Below are positions 53,552 to 64,000 of a stretch of DNA of 64,000 bases, piece after piece (the stretch's first letter is position 1; each line of letters starts with the position of its first letter). Origin of the DNA: Vanessa cardui. Its lineage: Eukaryota; Arthropoda; Insecta; Lepidoptera; Nymphalidae. The DNA is taken from NCBI RefSeq assembly GCF_905220365.1, contig NC_061152.1:1787001-1851000 (forward strand), in the 5' to 3' direction. The notes beneath the pieces were generated by a model, which was not told where the DNA came from, did no database searches, and worked only from the letters and a program-made list of their open reading frames with translations. Both the position numbers and the translations under genes were made by a program.

Positions 53552-56500
53552 CTGTGACAAGTGGCGGATGGTGTGTGTGTCATTGTATTATGCACTATAG
53601 TCTGTTCGCGTTAAGAATGCAGTGAGTTGTCATTGTTTACCGGCCTGACTCCGCCCCTTGACCAATCAAATCTTTTTTAACAGCAGGTTGAATGTGTATG
53701 CATATTTGTGTTAAAATTCCAACAAATTATATTTGTTTTAAAGACTAAGTATGATGAATTTAAAAAATACACATTAAAATAAAAAATCGAATCGGGGTGT
53801 TTAATCAACAAAATTCTTAACACTATATACAGTCGTTTTCGAATCTTGCCATCGCGATGTAGAAATTTACATATTTTGACATAACGTCATCTAGTAGCTA
53901 TAGGTTACATTAATTATTACGTCTACAGCTTGAATAAATTAAATATATATAAAAAAAAATCAATTATAAAAATAAAAATATCAGTTAATAATTAATCAAA
54001 TGTGAACTTGACTTTGTAATTTGAAAATATTTGATTGGTCAAAGGGGGCGGAGTCAGGCCGGTAAACAATGACAACTCACTGCATTCTTAACGCGAACAG
54101 ACTATAGAAGTAAGGAAGTAAATTAAATAACAGACGCAATTAAATTAATTAACAACCTTTGAGAATAATACAATGATAATGACAAAATAGGTAATACAAA
54201 TCCATTGACAATTAAAATAATAACAAAAAATAATGGTATAATACAGAAAGAGACGGAAAGTGAAAGAAAGAGAGGTAGAAGTCACCTGATCATCAATATA
54301 TTTACAACAACATCATGTATATTCACAGTAACATTGATCACTTTGATAAAATCAGTGATAATCATTGTATGTGCACTAGGAGTAAGGATAAGCTTATAAC
54401 GCCAAGTTTCCGACTCCGCAAAGTCAATAAATCTTTCTTGGGGCAAGGTATCCGTTTCTATAATAAAATTCCGCAGACATTTTTAACTTTGCCGTCTCGT
54501 AAATGAAATCGTTTATAAAAAATACACATTGGTAAAAAAGGCGTATTATTCGATACAAGATTTTGTACATTTAAAAAAAAAAATATTAGATTATAAAAAA
54601 GCGTGGAATTAATACCTGTTGACTTCCAAGCAGGATTTATTAATTTAAATAATTGTATTAACTAACGTGACTGTATTTTTTTTAAATGTTGAAAAAGAGT
54701 AACTAATGAGTTTCTTGGCGGTTCTTCTCGGTAGAATCTGCCTTCCGAACCGGTGGTAGCTTCACTTAATTGTTAAATGACGATTCAAAAGTGCTTGTAA
54801 AAGCCCACTTGAATAAAGTATATTATGATTTTGATTTTGTGTGAGTGTGTGGGGGGGAGAGTCGAGATGACCCAGTGGTTAGAACGCGTGCATCTTAACC
54901 GATGATTGCGGGTTCACACACCGCTGATTCACGTGCTTAATTTGTCTTTATAATTCATCTCATCAGCGGTGAAGGAAAACATCGCGAGGAAACTTGCATG
55001 TCACAAATTTCATACAAATTCTGCCACATGTGAATTCCACCAACCCGCATCCTCAAAAGGAGAGGAGGCCTTTAGCGCAGCAGTGGGAATTTACAGGCTG
55101 TTGTTTGTGTGTGTGAGTGTGTGTGTGTGTGTGGGGGGGGGGGTGTCTCACCCGGTAGTGTCTGGTGAGCGCCGGCTTCTGGCTGAAGGCGTGGTGGCAG
55201 AGCGCGCAGCGGTAGGGCCGCTCGCCGGAGTGCGTTCGCGCGTGCAGTCGCAACTGTTCGCGGCTGCCGAAGCGCGAGGGGCAGCGCTCGCACGGGAACG
55301 GCTTCTCGCCCGTGTGCCGGCGCTGGTGGTAGCGCAGCGACGCCGCCGACTGTCAACGGTCACCGCGTGACGGACGCTTGGTATCGCCCTATCTCTCTCT
55401 AACGTCACAGTAACCCACCGCCCTGTCTCTCTCTAACATCACAGTAACCCACCTTTTTTTTATGGCATAGGTGGCAAACGAGCAGGAGACTCGTGATGGA
55501 AAGTGACTACCACCGCCCGTGGACTGTAACACCAGGGGACTTGCAGGTGCGTTGCCGGCCTTTCAGAAAGGAGTACGCTCTTTTCTTGAAGGTTCCCATG
55601 TCGTATCGGTTCGGAAAAACCGCCGGCGAAAGCTGGTTCCACAAAGTGGTTGTGCGAGGCAGAAAATGTCTGAGAAATTGCGCTGTTGTGGATTTTCGGA
55701 CATCAAGATGGTGCGGGTTAAACTTAGAACTTGGTGGTAGGGCTTTGTGCAAGCCCGTCTGGGTAGGTACCACCCACTCATCAGTTATTCTACCGTCAAA
55801 TAACAGTACTCAGTATTGTTGTGTTCCGGTTTGAAGGGTGAGTGAGCCAGTGTAACTGCAGGCACAAGGGACGTAACAACTTAGTTCCCAAATTGATGGC
55901 ACATTGACGATGTAAGGAACAGTTGATATTTCTTACAGCGCCATTGTCTATGGGTGATGGTGACCACTTACCATCAGGTGGCCCATCTGCTCGTCCGTCA
56001 ACCTATACCATAAAAAAAAGCGATGAGAAATATATCATATCGAAACCGGTTCAACATTTCATCGCTCTCACAGATGGGTTACTTTAAAGTTAGAGAGAGA
56101 CAGGGCGAATAATATATCAGTCTACGTACGTACGGACGTACCAGAAAGAATTTTATAGTTTTTAGACGCGGTGCAAACGGTTACTCGTCATCATCAAACC
56201 GATGACATCTGATGTTTCGACGTCATCCGATCTTAGATACACCGGACACATGCCTTTGACAAACCCTTAACGACTAACCGCTATAGGGTTTTATAATAAG
56301 CTACATGTAGCACAAAGCTTTGCTTGCACTGTAAGTTTTGATTAATGGAATAAAGTCTTCTGGATCTACGTTAAAAATGGGTGTTCCACAAGGTTTAATT
56401 TTGGGTCCCTTTCTATTTCTAGTATATATCGATATATATGATCTACCTTTTTATGTTAAAGGCATTTGTGTTTGCTGACAATAATTCACTAATATTTAAG

Positions 56501-59500
56501 GTGGACAGGAAAATAACTATGACGATGTTAACGGTGCATTATCATAGATACACGATTGATTTACAGTAAATAATTTAGTTTTGAATGTTTTGAAAACAAA
56601 ATGTGTTTTACCCTACCCAATGTTAGAACGCAAAATTACAATATATCTTTAAACGGTGGCCGTCTTGATGTAGCCGATACTACAGTGCTTTTTGGAAAAT
56701 ATTTGGATTCCGGACTTCAATGGAGTCCTCATTTATCGTCCCTAATAAGAAGCCTCAGCCCCGCATTATACTGTCAGAAAAGTTAGACAACTAACTGATA
56801 TTGATACCGCTCGTTTAGTATATTTAAGTTATTTTCACAGTATTATGTCATATGCCATAATACTTTGGGATAACGCTGCAGATATTGAATCTGTTTTATT
56901 TTACAAAAGAGAGTAGTCCGGTCTATTTATAATCTTGGAGCTAGAGACTCTCTTCGGGTTGTTTTTAACAGAGTAGGAATACTCGCTGTTGCGTCGCAAT
57001 ATATTTGCAATAATATAATGGATATTCACAGTAACATTGATCACTTTGATAAAATCAGCGATAATCATTGTATGTGCACTAGGAGTAAGCTTATAACGCC
57101 AATTTCCCGACTTCGCAAAGTCAATAAATCTTTCATTGGGTAGGGTATCTGTTTCTATAATAAAATTCCACACACGTTTCTAACTTTGCCGTTTCGTAAA
57201 TTTTAAATTTTTCTAAAAAATACATTGGTAAAGAAGGCATATTATTCAATTCAAGATTATACAGACGATAAAAAAGCGTGAAATTAATACTTGTTGACTT
57301 CCAAAAAGGATATATTATATATATATATCCTCCCGTATTTAACTAACATGACTGTATTTTTAAATGTTATAAAAGAGTATCTACTGAGTTTCTTGCCAGT
57401 TATTTTCGGTAGAATCTTCTTTCTGAACCGGTGGTAGCTTCAATTAATATAGTTGTTAAATGACGATTCAAAAGCCTACTTGAATAAAGTATATTTTGAT
57501 TTGATTGTAGGGGTTGGTCGTTAGACGTAAAAAAGTATATCCCACATCCTTTATTTGCCATTAATAATACACATTTAGATTGAGCAAAATTTCAAAACGG
57601 TTTCGAAAAGAAACACCTCAGACCTGATAATAACCAACAAAAGGAATTCATAGTCATATTAACAAACATAATATATTTACTTTGAAATGAGTTACAAATG
57701 TATTATTTTTGTTTTTAAAGTAAACAAGCCATCATCGTCAAAAATTTACCAAAAATGGCAAGTCATTAATGTAAGTGAGGAAGAAAAATGGACCAAGAAT
57801 AGAACCCTGAGGGACTCCCACATATACTGGAGCCTCAGGAAACCTATAATTATTAACATAAACCCTCAGATCTTGATTGTTCCAAAACACAACCAGAAGA
57901 TTGAGAGTGTCTTCTCCACTTTTAGCCTTATTCTTATTCTCGCTTATAATAAGAGGGAGCGTGTCAAAAACTAGTGAAAATACTCTAACGTAATAAACGA
58001 ATGGCCCCTAGCCCTAACTACTGGGCCATCTCGCCCAGCAGTGGGAAGTTATATAAACACTCACCGTACACTTCTTCCCGCATATTTCGCAGACGATATT
58101 CTTGTTATACTTCAAACCCAAATGGATCCTTTTCACGTGATTCTGGAGTTTCGCTCGGCTCGGAAACGTCGATTCACACTGGAAATATTACGTTATATAC
58201 ACTGATGTTAGAAAGAGATAGAAAGAAAGAAAGAAATTGATGTTAGAAAGAGATGGAGTATATTTGTTAGTATCTATAGTCTAACTGTATTTTTTCTCGG
58301 TGAAAGGGCTTTGTGCAAGCCCGTCATAGTAGGTACCATCCACTCATCAGTTATTCTACTACCAAACAATAGTACTCATTATAGTTGTGTTCCGGTTTGA
58401 AGGGTGAGTCAGTGTAACTACAGACACAAGGGACATAGCATCTTAGTTCCCAAGGTTGGTGGCACATTGACGATGTAAGGAGTAGTTGATATTTTTACAG
58501 CGTCATTGTCTATGGGTGATGGTGATTACTTACCAAACAGCTTACTAAAAAAAATATACACTGATGTTTGAAAGAGATAGAATATGTTTGTTGGTATCTA
58601 TACTTTAACTGTAAGAGGAAAAAAGCTAAATACGAGTAAACAACGCTTGGTCGACTAGTGTGTACACCGGTTTTGATGAGTCCGCCACTCCGAGGTCCCG
58701 GGTGGATGTAGATTGTCATTAGTTGTCTGTGTCGTCTCGGGTCTGGTTTGTGCCGTCGTTACTTCTGATCTTCCACAACACAAGTGCGTTAGCTGCTCAC
58801 ATTGGGATCAGAGTAATGTATGTGATGTTGTCCAATATTTACATACAGGGTTATTGGTAACTCCACGTATATGCTTTAGGAGTTGATAGGGGTGATTATT
58901 TTCAATAATTTTAACCCCCATATGATCCAAAAGTGAACCATTTTTCAGTTATCACAGTTTTTTCAAAATTACAACGTCAAAAATTTACCAATAACCCTGT
59001 ATATAAAGAAAAATTGTAGATCCGGCTCGAAGGACCAAGTGTGTGTGGGGTTACCTGGTCGCAGGCCAGCGCGAGCGCGGGGTGGGGGGCGGGCGCCGGC
59101 GCCAGCGCGCGCACGTGGCGCCGCGTGTGCGCCGCGCGCGCCGCCGCCGGGACCTTCGCCCCGCACAGCGAGCACTTGGAGCTGCGAGCGCATATTCCAT
59201 ACAACACAACCACACACACACACACATTCAAACAATCTATACGTAATTATATTAGAAATTCTTTAGCGCGTCATACCGTACAACACAACCACACACACAC
59301 ACACATTCAAACAATCTAAGCGTAATTATATTACAAATTCTTTAGCGCGTCATACCGTACAACACAACCACACACACACACCCATTCGAACAATCTAAGC
59401 GTAATTATATTACAAATTCTTTAGCAGATATTTGTGCTTAAAGGCGTTTAGAGTCTTTGTAGAGTCGAGATGAACCTATGATTGCGGGTTCACACACACA

Positions 59501-62500
59501 TTCAAACAATCTAAGCGTAATTATATTAGAAATTCTATAGCAGATATTTGTGTTTAACGGTAGGCGTTTAGAGTTTTTGACGTGCATCTTAATCGATGAT
59601 TGCGGGTTCACTCGCAAGCACCGCTGATTCACGTGCTTAATTTGTCTTTATAATCCGTCTCGTGCTCAGTAAAGGAAAACATCGTGAGGAAACCTGCGTG
59701 TGACAAATTTCATAGAAATTCTGTCACATGTGTATTCCACCAACCCGCATGGAACAGCGTGGTGGAATATGTTTCAAACCTTCTCCTTATAGGGAGAGGA
59801 GGCCTTTAGCCCAGTAGTGGGAATTTACAGGCTGTTGTTGTTGTTTTGTTTGGTAGGCGTTTGGTACTTATAGAGCTGTCTATATAAACAATGTCGTAAG
59901 TCAGACAAAATATGTCTTACAAAACGTCTTTTGTTATTTACTGTCAATACTTTTGGGTCTTTGATAGTGCTCATTGGCAATATAGATTTTTTGTCATACT
60001 TTGTTTCTGGTACGTTCTCGAATATGTTAGTACAAGAATAGAAGCCTTCATCATCGTTACGGTGTTTGCATTTTCCAATATTAACCTATCAGGTACCACT
60101 CACCACGTATTCTACCGCCAAAGAGGAATATTGATGAGTTCAAGTTTAAAGGTTTAGTGAGCCGGTGGATTAAAGACATAATTTGAGATGCCAAGGTTTG
60201 GCATTTGGTGGTAAAAGTAAATGAGCCACACGATGGTATGGCGAAAATTCAATACACAAACATTTTTAAGATACACACAATACAACTCAGATAATAAAAA
60301 ACTGGATATTTATCAGAATCAAACTTACTCGTTCTCCTTGAAGATGACGTGCCGCTTGGAGATGAGCACGTGACGCGTCTTCGCCTCCGTTGTAGCGAAC
60401 TGGATATTGCACTCCACGCAGAAGCTGTCCGGATCCGGTTCGGACTTCGGATTCTGGGAACGAAGGGATTGAGCATCAGCGTTGTGACTACCGATAATAA
60501 TAAAGAATAGGATAGAAAGATCACGGTTGCGTGCATTTGGAGAGTCCATATGCAGCAATGGAAGAATATAAGCTGCTGATAATGATGATGTTTATAATGA
60601 TGATAATTTCACTTTTGGACATCTCGTCAAAATTCGAAATTTCACCACCTTGATGTGCGATAAACCACAACAACAACAACAGCCTGTAAATTCCCACTGC
60701 TGGGCTAAAGGCCTCCTCTTGAGGAGAAGGTTTGGAACATATTCCACCACGCTGTTCCAATGCGGGTTGGTGGAATACACATGCGGCAGAATTTCTATGA
60801 AATTTGTCACATGCAGGTTTCCTCACGATGTTTTCCTTCACCGCTGAGCACGAGACGAATTATAAAGACAAATTAAGCACATGAAACAGCGGTGCTTGCG
60901 AGTGAACCCGCAATCATCGGTTAAGATGCACGCGTTCTAACCACTGGGCCATCTCAGCTCATCTCAGATCCGATAAACCACAAGAGCGCGATTTTTAAGA
61001 CATTTTCTAACTCGAACGACATCTCCGTGAAATCAGCTTTCGAGGGCGGTTTTTCCGATAGGACTTCGGAGCCTTTAAGAAAAGAGCGTACTCCTTCCTT
61101 AAGGGCTGGGAACGCACCTGCTAGCCCCTTGCTGCAAATGTTCCGGGCGGTGATCAGAGTCGGATTTAAAGTTCTAGAGGCCCTGGGGCCACAAAGCAGT
61201 GGAGGCCCTAGACCAACAGGAGCGTGGAGACCCCAATAATTATATTATGGATTATTAAACGTTTTCATTTCAATCAGTAAGCTATGATTTATTTATTGGT
61301 ATCGGTAACTTTTAACACATTAAGTAGTAAGGTTATTGTAATTTGACTATATAAAGAAAGAAAGAAAGAACACTTTTATTTGGGACAAGATGACAATCGG
61401 TACAAAATAAAAAGTAAAAATAATAATAATAAAAAAAATAACTTAAGCACTAATAAATTATCATTTAACAAAAAAAGAAATAAAATGAACGATAAAAAAT
61501 AACCTGTTGCCTGTAAAGTCGGTATACGGGCGAAAGTTTTACGTGACAACGACTTTGAGTGGTAAAATAATTCTAATTGTCTGTCTCTCTCGCTCTTAGG
61601 CGGGCTAACCACGCCCGAGTGGAAGGGACGCGTGCCTCTCACTCGCTCTCATTGTGAGCGCGTAATGTGAGCGGAGCGTAACGCAGTTTCTTGAAGTGTC
61701 ACCCGGCAAACCAATTTATAAGACGTTGTCATGTCAAAAAAAAGTAACGATACAAAAAAAAGAATAAAGAAAAAGAACAACTACAATATACGTGACGTGT
61801 CCCAAATAGGTATACCATTCAGCAATTCATGCTGGTTTTCAATGGTACCCTTTCTTTTTTACCTACTGACGGGCTGGTATTTCTTATCTCGGTATTTGTT
61901 AACTCGCTGAAAAGTGCGGCCCCCACTCATGTGGAGGCCCCGGTTGCCCTCCCCTAAGCACGGCCCTGGTGGTAGAATACTCACCTGTGCGGCTCGGTGC
62001 GCCTTGCTACGGTGCATGAGCAGTCCGTGCCGGCGCGCGAAGGCGTCGCCGCAGTCGCCGCACACGTGCTCCGAAGCGCCAGCGTGACACTTGCGCACGT
62101 GAGACAGGTACGACGTCGGCTTGCTGAGACCACATCACCCATTCACAGTCACAGTCAAAACGACGTCGGCTTGCTGCGACCAAGAGACCGCCCAAGCACA
62201 GTCAGAATAAGAAATGAAATCCTTTAACAACTCTTACGCTCCTAGTACCTTTTGAATCTAAACGTCAAATAACTGCGACGCAATATGTCATGTCATCGGT
62301 AATGCAGATCGCTCATACTGAGCACACGAAAATAGATCTTAAGGTGACGAAGATTTTCTTACGCTGACTGTACATCATCATCTTGAGTCAGTCGGATGTC
62401 ACCGTAATATTGTAAATGCCGTTAGATTATAATCTATCTAGCGAGATCGTGAACTGTTGAAAGATTGTGAACCATAACATACGATTTACAATTTAACGCA

Positions 62501-63936
62501 TTACTTTTCAGCAGATTGTAACCTATCCAAGTAAATTTCAGTTCAGTCAGTCGGATATTATATTAAACATCGTTTCCAATTTATATTATTCATATATGTC
62601 ACCGTAAAATTGTAAATACCAACAACAAACAACTATGAACTAAATGAATTATAAACACAAATTAAGCACATGAATATTCAGTGGTGCTTGCCTTGGTTTG
62701 AAACAATCATCGTTTAAGATGCAAGCGTTCTTACGGCCATCTTGGCTCTACTGGGCTTTCTCGCCTCTTGTTGTAAATACCGTTAGATTATGATCTATCT
62801 CGCGAGATTGTGAACTGTCGAAAGATTTTGAACCGTAACATACTGTTTACAATTTAATGCATTACTTTTCGCTAGATTATAATCTATCAGAGAATAACCT
62901 AACCTAACCGAATTATTACAGACTATCGAAATCGCATGTGTTTTATTGTTCGTTGTACAAACGTTCACAATATTACGACAGTTTACAATCTCACGAGATA
63001 GATTGCTATCTAACGATGTTTGTAATCTTACGGTGACATATATTACATAGATTAACACTGATTTTATATGGTTTTGTAAGAACATTGTTTTTAGAAATCA
63101 TCTTCTTGATAAATAATTGTATATTATGATATATGGAGGGGGATGACGTCATGAACTCCCATTTACATCCCCAATGTTTCACCAACCTCGGGAGCTAAGA
63201 TGTTAAACTCGCTTTCTCCTTCAAGGTACACATATATACTATATGCCAGTACCATACCATAACTCATCGTATGTGTGCTGCTTAAGTAAGGCGATGGAAT
63301 CCCTATGACAGGTAACGCACCAGTCTCTAATTATTATAAAACATCTGAGTGAGCCAGTGGAAAAAAAGTTTGTGTTTTAATGGTCGATAATGACCATTTA
63401 CGATCTGTTAGCCTGACTGACTACTATATATAAATAAAAAATGCATACCTAAAGGCACGACCGCATGGCTTGCAGGGGTATGTGTGGCCTTTATGCCATT
63501 GCTCATGGGCTTTAGCCTGATGCCTGTAAGGAAATAAAAAAAAAAATGTTAAGTTTTATTTAAATAACATATAAAATATATGACACTTATGTCGTAATAA
63601 TAAAATTGAATAAGCAATAAAATTTTATTTACAAGATTGAATTTTTGCAACGTTTCTGTGTAACGTTTCTGACGCGAAAACGTTGCACATCCACAACGCG
63701 GAGTACACCTTATGATATCATCACCCACGTGCACACGATAAAAAAATCAACGTCAAAAACGTTTCACGAAAACGTTACAAGAAAACGTTGAACTCGACAG
63801 CTTACTTGGTGTGAGATCGATGCGAGCATATGTTGCAAGAGAAACGTCTGGAATGGGCGGATGCGGTGTGAGCACGCAGCGACTTCACCGTCAGGTATCT
63901 TAGGTGGCAGAGCTTGCATTCGTGGGGACCGCTTAT
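53387..63936 (-). CDS. ZnF-E: C2H2 zinc-finger protein gene (5' end off window), paralogue of ZnF-A
   Basis: Exons in transcript order: 63806-63936, 63449-63523, 61985-62123, 60329-60453, 59055-59181, 58065-58178, 55152-55349, 53387-53551 (357 residues visible to the stop). All phases agree. Eleven fingers are seen, five completed across introns (CNIC, CKPC, CDQ/C, CEIC, and HYR/VH of CALC). The final array has HTGEKPF, HSGERPY and HTGAKPY linkers typical of DNA-binding fingers, and the C terminus is Lys/Pro/Gly-rich. Exon lengths 131-75-139 equal those of ZnF-A. Presumed nuclear transcription factor; no named orthologue recognised. A polyadenylation signal lies ~25 bp after the stop. Confidence 0.92.
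53595..54107. mobile_element. MITE with ~77-bp near-perfect TIRs
   Basis: Arms start CTATAGTCTGTTCGCG and stay identical through CCGCCCC, differing by a 2-base indel. Located in the last intron of ZnF-E. TA-type flanks suggest a Tc1/mariner-like origin. Confidence 0.88.
54315..54840 (+). mobile_element. LINE 3' end
   Basis: Codes in pieces for ISDNHCMCTRSKDKLITP and GIRFYNKIPQTFLTLPSRK, then the tail. ZnF-E intron. Confidence 0.75.
54861..55105 (+). mobile_element. SINE-A, deleted internally
   Basis: Head with a B-box deletion, body shortened; ends ~45 bp from ZnF-E exon g. Confidence 0.75.
55152..55349 (-). CDS. ZnF-E exon g
   Basis: Completes the CEIC finger (YHQRRH), then two fingers (CERC..., CALC...) joined by HTGEKPF and HSGERPY linkers. 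Donor GTGAGA; ends HYR, with the last His supplied by the terminal exon. Confidence 0.93.
55453..56018. mobile_element. LINE 3' end (-) followed by R3 (+)
   Basis: 55453-55730 minus: LINE C terminus (FLPRTTTLWNQLSPAVFPNR, then KKRAYSFLKGRQR) with poly(A). 55733-56018 plus: full R3. Confidence 0.75.
56337..57515 (+). mobile_element. Degenerate LINE with RT segment (Jockey/CR1-like)
   Basis: RT block recognisable in broken frames (GVPQG.ILGPFLFLVYID, a FADD-like box with a lesion), C-terminal IMDIHSNIDHFDKISDNHC, and the tail. Frameshifts and stops; not active. Confidence 0.75.
57690..57920 (-). mobile_element. LINE RT fragment, antisense
   Basis: Minus-strand translation gives VGVPQGSILGPFFFLTYIND, an RT core motif. 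No other intact part. Confidence 0.65.
58065..58178 (-). CDS. ZnF-E exon f
   Basis: Starts with the second Cys of CDQC, gives HVKRIH, then CEIC of the next finger. TTTCCAG acceptor, GTGAGT donor. Confidence 0.92.
58300..58552 (+). mobile_element. R3 element, ZnF-E intron
   Basis: Near full length. A ~60-bp local duplication (TGATGTTAGAAAGAGATAG) lies on its two sides. Confidence 0.72.
58650..58830 (+). mobile_element. SINE-B, ZnF-E intron
   Basis: CGACTAGTGTGTACACCGG head, standard body. Confidence 0.7.
59055..59181 (-). CDS. ZnF-E exon e
   Basis: Finger CSLCGAKV with HTRRH (one residue short between Cys and His), an Ala/Pro-rich linker, ending ACDQ so that the next exon's first Cys completes CDQC. 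Very GC-rich. Confidence 0.87.
59200..59430. repeat. 79-bp minisatellite with CA tracts in ZnF-E intron
   Basis: Three units (starting 59201, 59280, 59359) with ACAACACAACC and a CA run; a fourth fragment is at ~59490. Confidence 0.9.
59578..59848 (+). mobile_element. SINE-A, 5' truncated
   Basis: Starts within the tRNA-like head, ends in TTG repeats. Confidence 0.75.
60329..60453 (-). CDS. ZnF-E exon d
   Basis: Finger CVECNIQF with H-VLISKR-H, the same six-residue His spacing as ZnF-A exon 6. Donor GTAAGT. Confidence 0.9.
60667..60960 (-). mobile_element. SINE-A, full length
   Basis: CAA-repeat tail, intact head; ZnF-E intron. Confidence 0.85.
60980..61984. other. ZnF-E intron with mixed repeat debris
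   Basis: A LINE-end scrap (61027-61150), a GGCCCTGGGGCCACAAAGCA unit also seen at 43310-43570, an AAAG microsatellite and AT-rich DNA. No gene. Confidence 0.45.
61985..62123 (-). CDS. ZnF-E exon c
   Basis: 139 bp: His half (SHVRKCH), then finger CGDCGDAF...H...H, ending RAAQ. Donor GTGAGT. Confidence 0.92.
62395..63045. mobile_element. MITE family M2, two copies in a ZnF-E intron
   Basis: Arms starting TGTCACCGTAATATTG and CCGTTAGATTATGATCTATC; the first copy is interrupted by a SINE fragment. Confidence 0.6.
63449..63523 (-). CDS. ZnF-E exon b
   Basis: 75 bp: His half (AHEQWH), KGHTYP linker and the CKPC pair. Same size and phase as ZnF-A exon 4. Donor GTATGC. Confidence 0.92.
63806..63936 (-). 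CDS. ZnF-E exon a (first visible)
   Basis: Finger CKLCHLRY...H...H, then the CNIC pair of the next. 131 bp, phase 0 in and two bases out, as in ZnF-A exon 3. Donor GTAAGC. Confidence 0.9.
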
Positions 63937-64000
63937 CTTAACAAGAATAACAGCTCATCAATCCCACTGCTGGGCAAAGTCTCTCCCTTTCAAATGAAAT

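Noticed and set aside
55507..55773. 88-codon minus ORF (LINE C-terminus)
   Set aside because: Matches the end of a non-LTR element with poly(A), not a gene.
59039..59266. GC-rich plus-strand ORFs at 59039-59319
   Set aside because: Antisense of ZnF-E exon e plus CA repeats.

Overview
This is nuclear DNA from an insect, most likely a lepidopteran. The genes are split into short exons with GT-AG introns, the background is AT-rich, and tRNA-derived SINEs, MITEs, Helitron-like elements and LINE 3' tails of lepidopteran type fill introns and intergenic DNA. There are no bacterial features. A 200-base run of N (11548-11747) is an assembly gap.

Five protein-coding genes can be assembled exon by exon, with splice phases that agree throughout. 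(1) ZnF-A, minus strand, 12993 down to 42 and continuing off the left edge: a C2H2 zinc-finger protein, nine exons, 540 codons visible. (2) ZnF-B, minus strand, 35341-29848: a complete 416-residue C2H2 protein in six exons. Its last two exons lie in a ~4.9 kb block that is tandemly duplicated, so an orphan second copy sits at 24958-26441. (3) DNAL1 (axonemal dynein light chain 1), plus strand, 36269-38777, five exons, 212 residues, head-to-head with ZnF-B. (4) RNF220 (RING E3 ubiquitin ligase), plus strand, 39437-48720, eight exons, 364 residues. (5) ZnF-E, minus strand, 63936-53387, open at its 5' end beyond the right edge: eight exons, 357 residues visible, tail-to-tail with RNF220.

ZnF-A and ZnF-E are clearly paralogues. 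Three successive exons have identical lengths (131, 75 and 139 bp) and all seven comparable introns have the same phase, although the proteins have diverged. The window is therefore part of a zinc-finger cluster into which a ciliary dynein gene and a ubiquitin-ligase gene are set. No operon-like logic links the five genes; the shared features are the cluster ancestry and a short divergent promoter between ZnF-B and DNAL1.

The rest is repeats: two tRNA-derived SINE families, a ~285 bp poly(A)-ended family (called R3 here), LINE remnants (RTE-like with endonuclease and RT pieces; Jockey/CR1-like with RT and tails), Helitron-like elements with TC...CTAG ends, at least six MITE families, a PIF/Harbinger-like element carrying a MADF fragment, and hAT-like elements with 8-bp target duplications. 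The most unusual local structures are the duplicated ZnF-B 3' exons, a 102-bp minisatellite that multiplies a ZnF-A splice donor, and clean nested transposon insertions. All calls come from reading the sequence; no database search was run.
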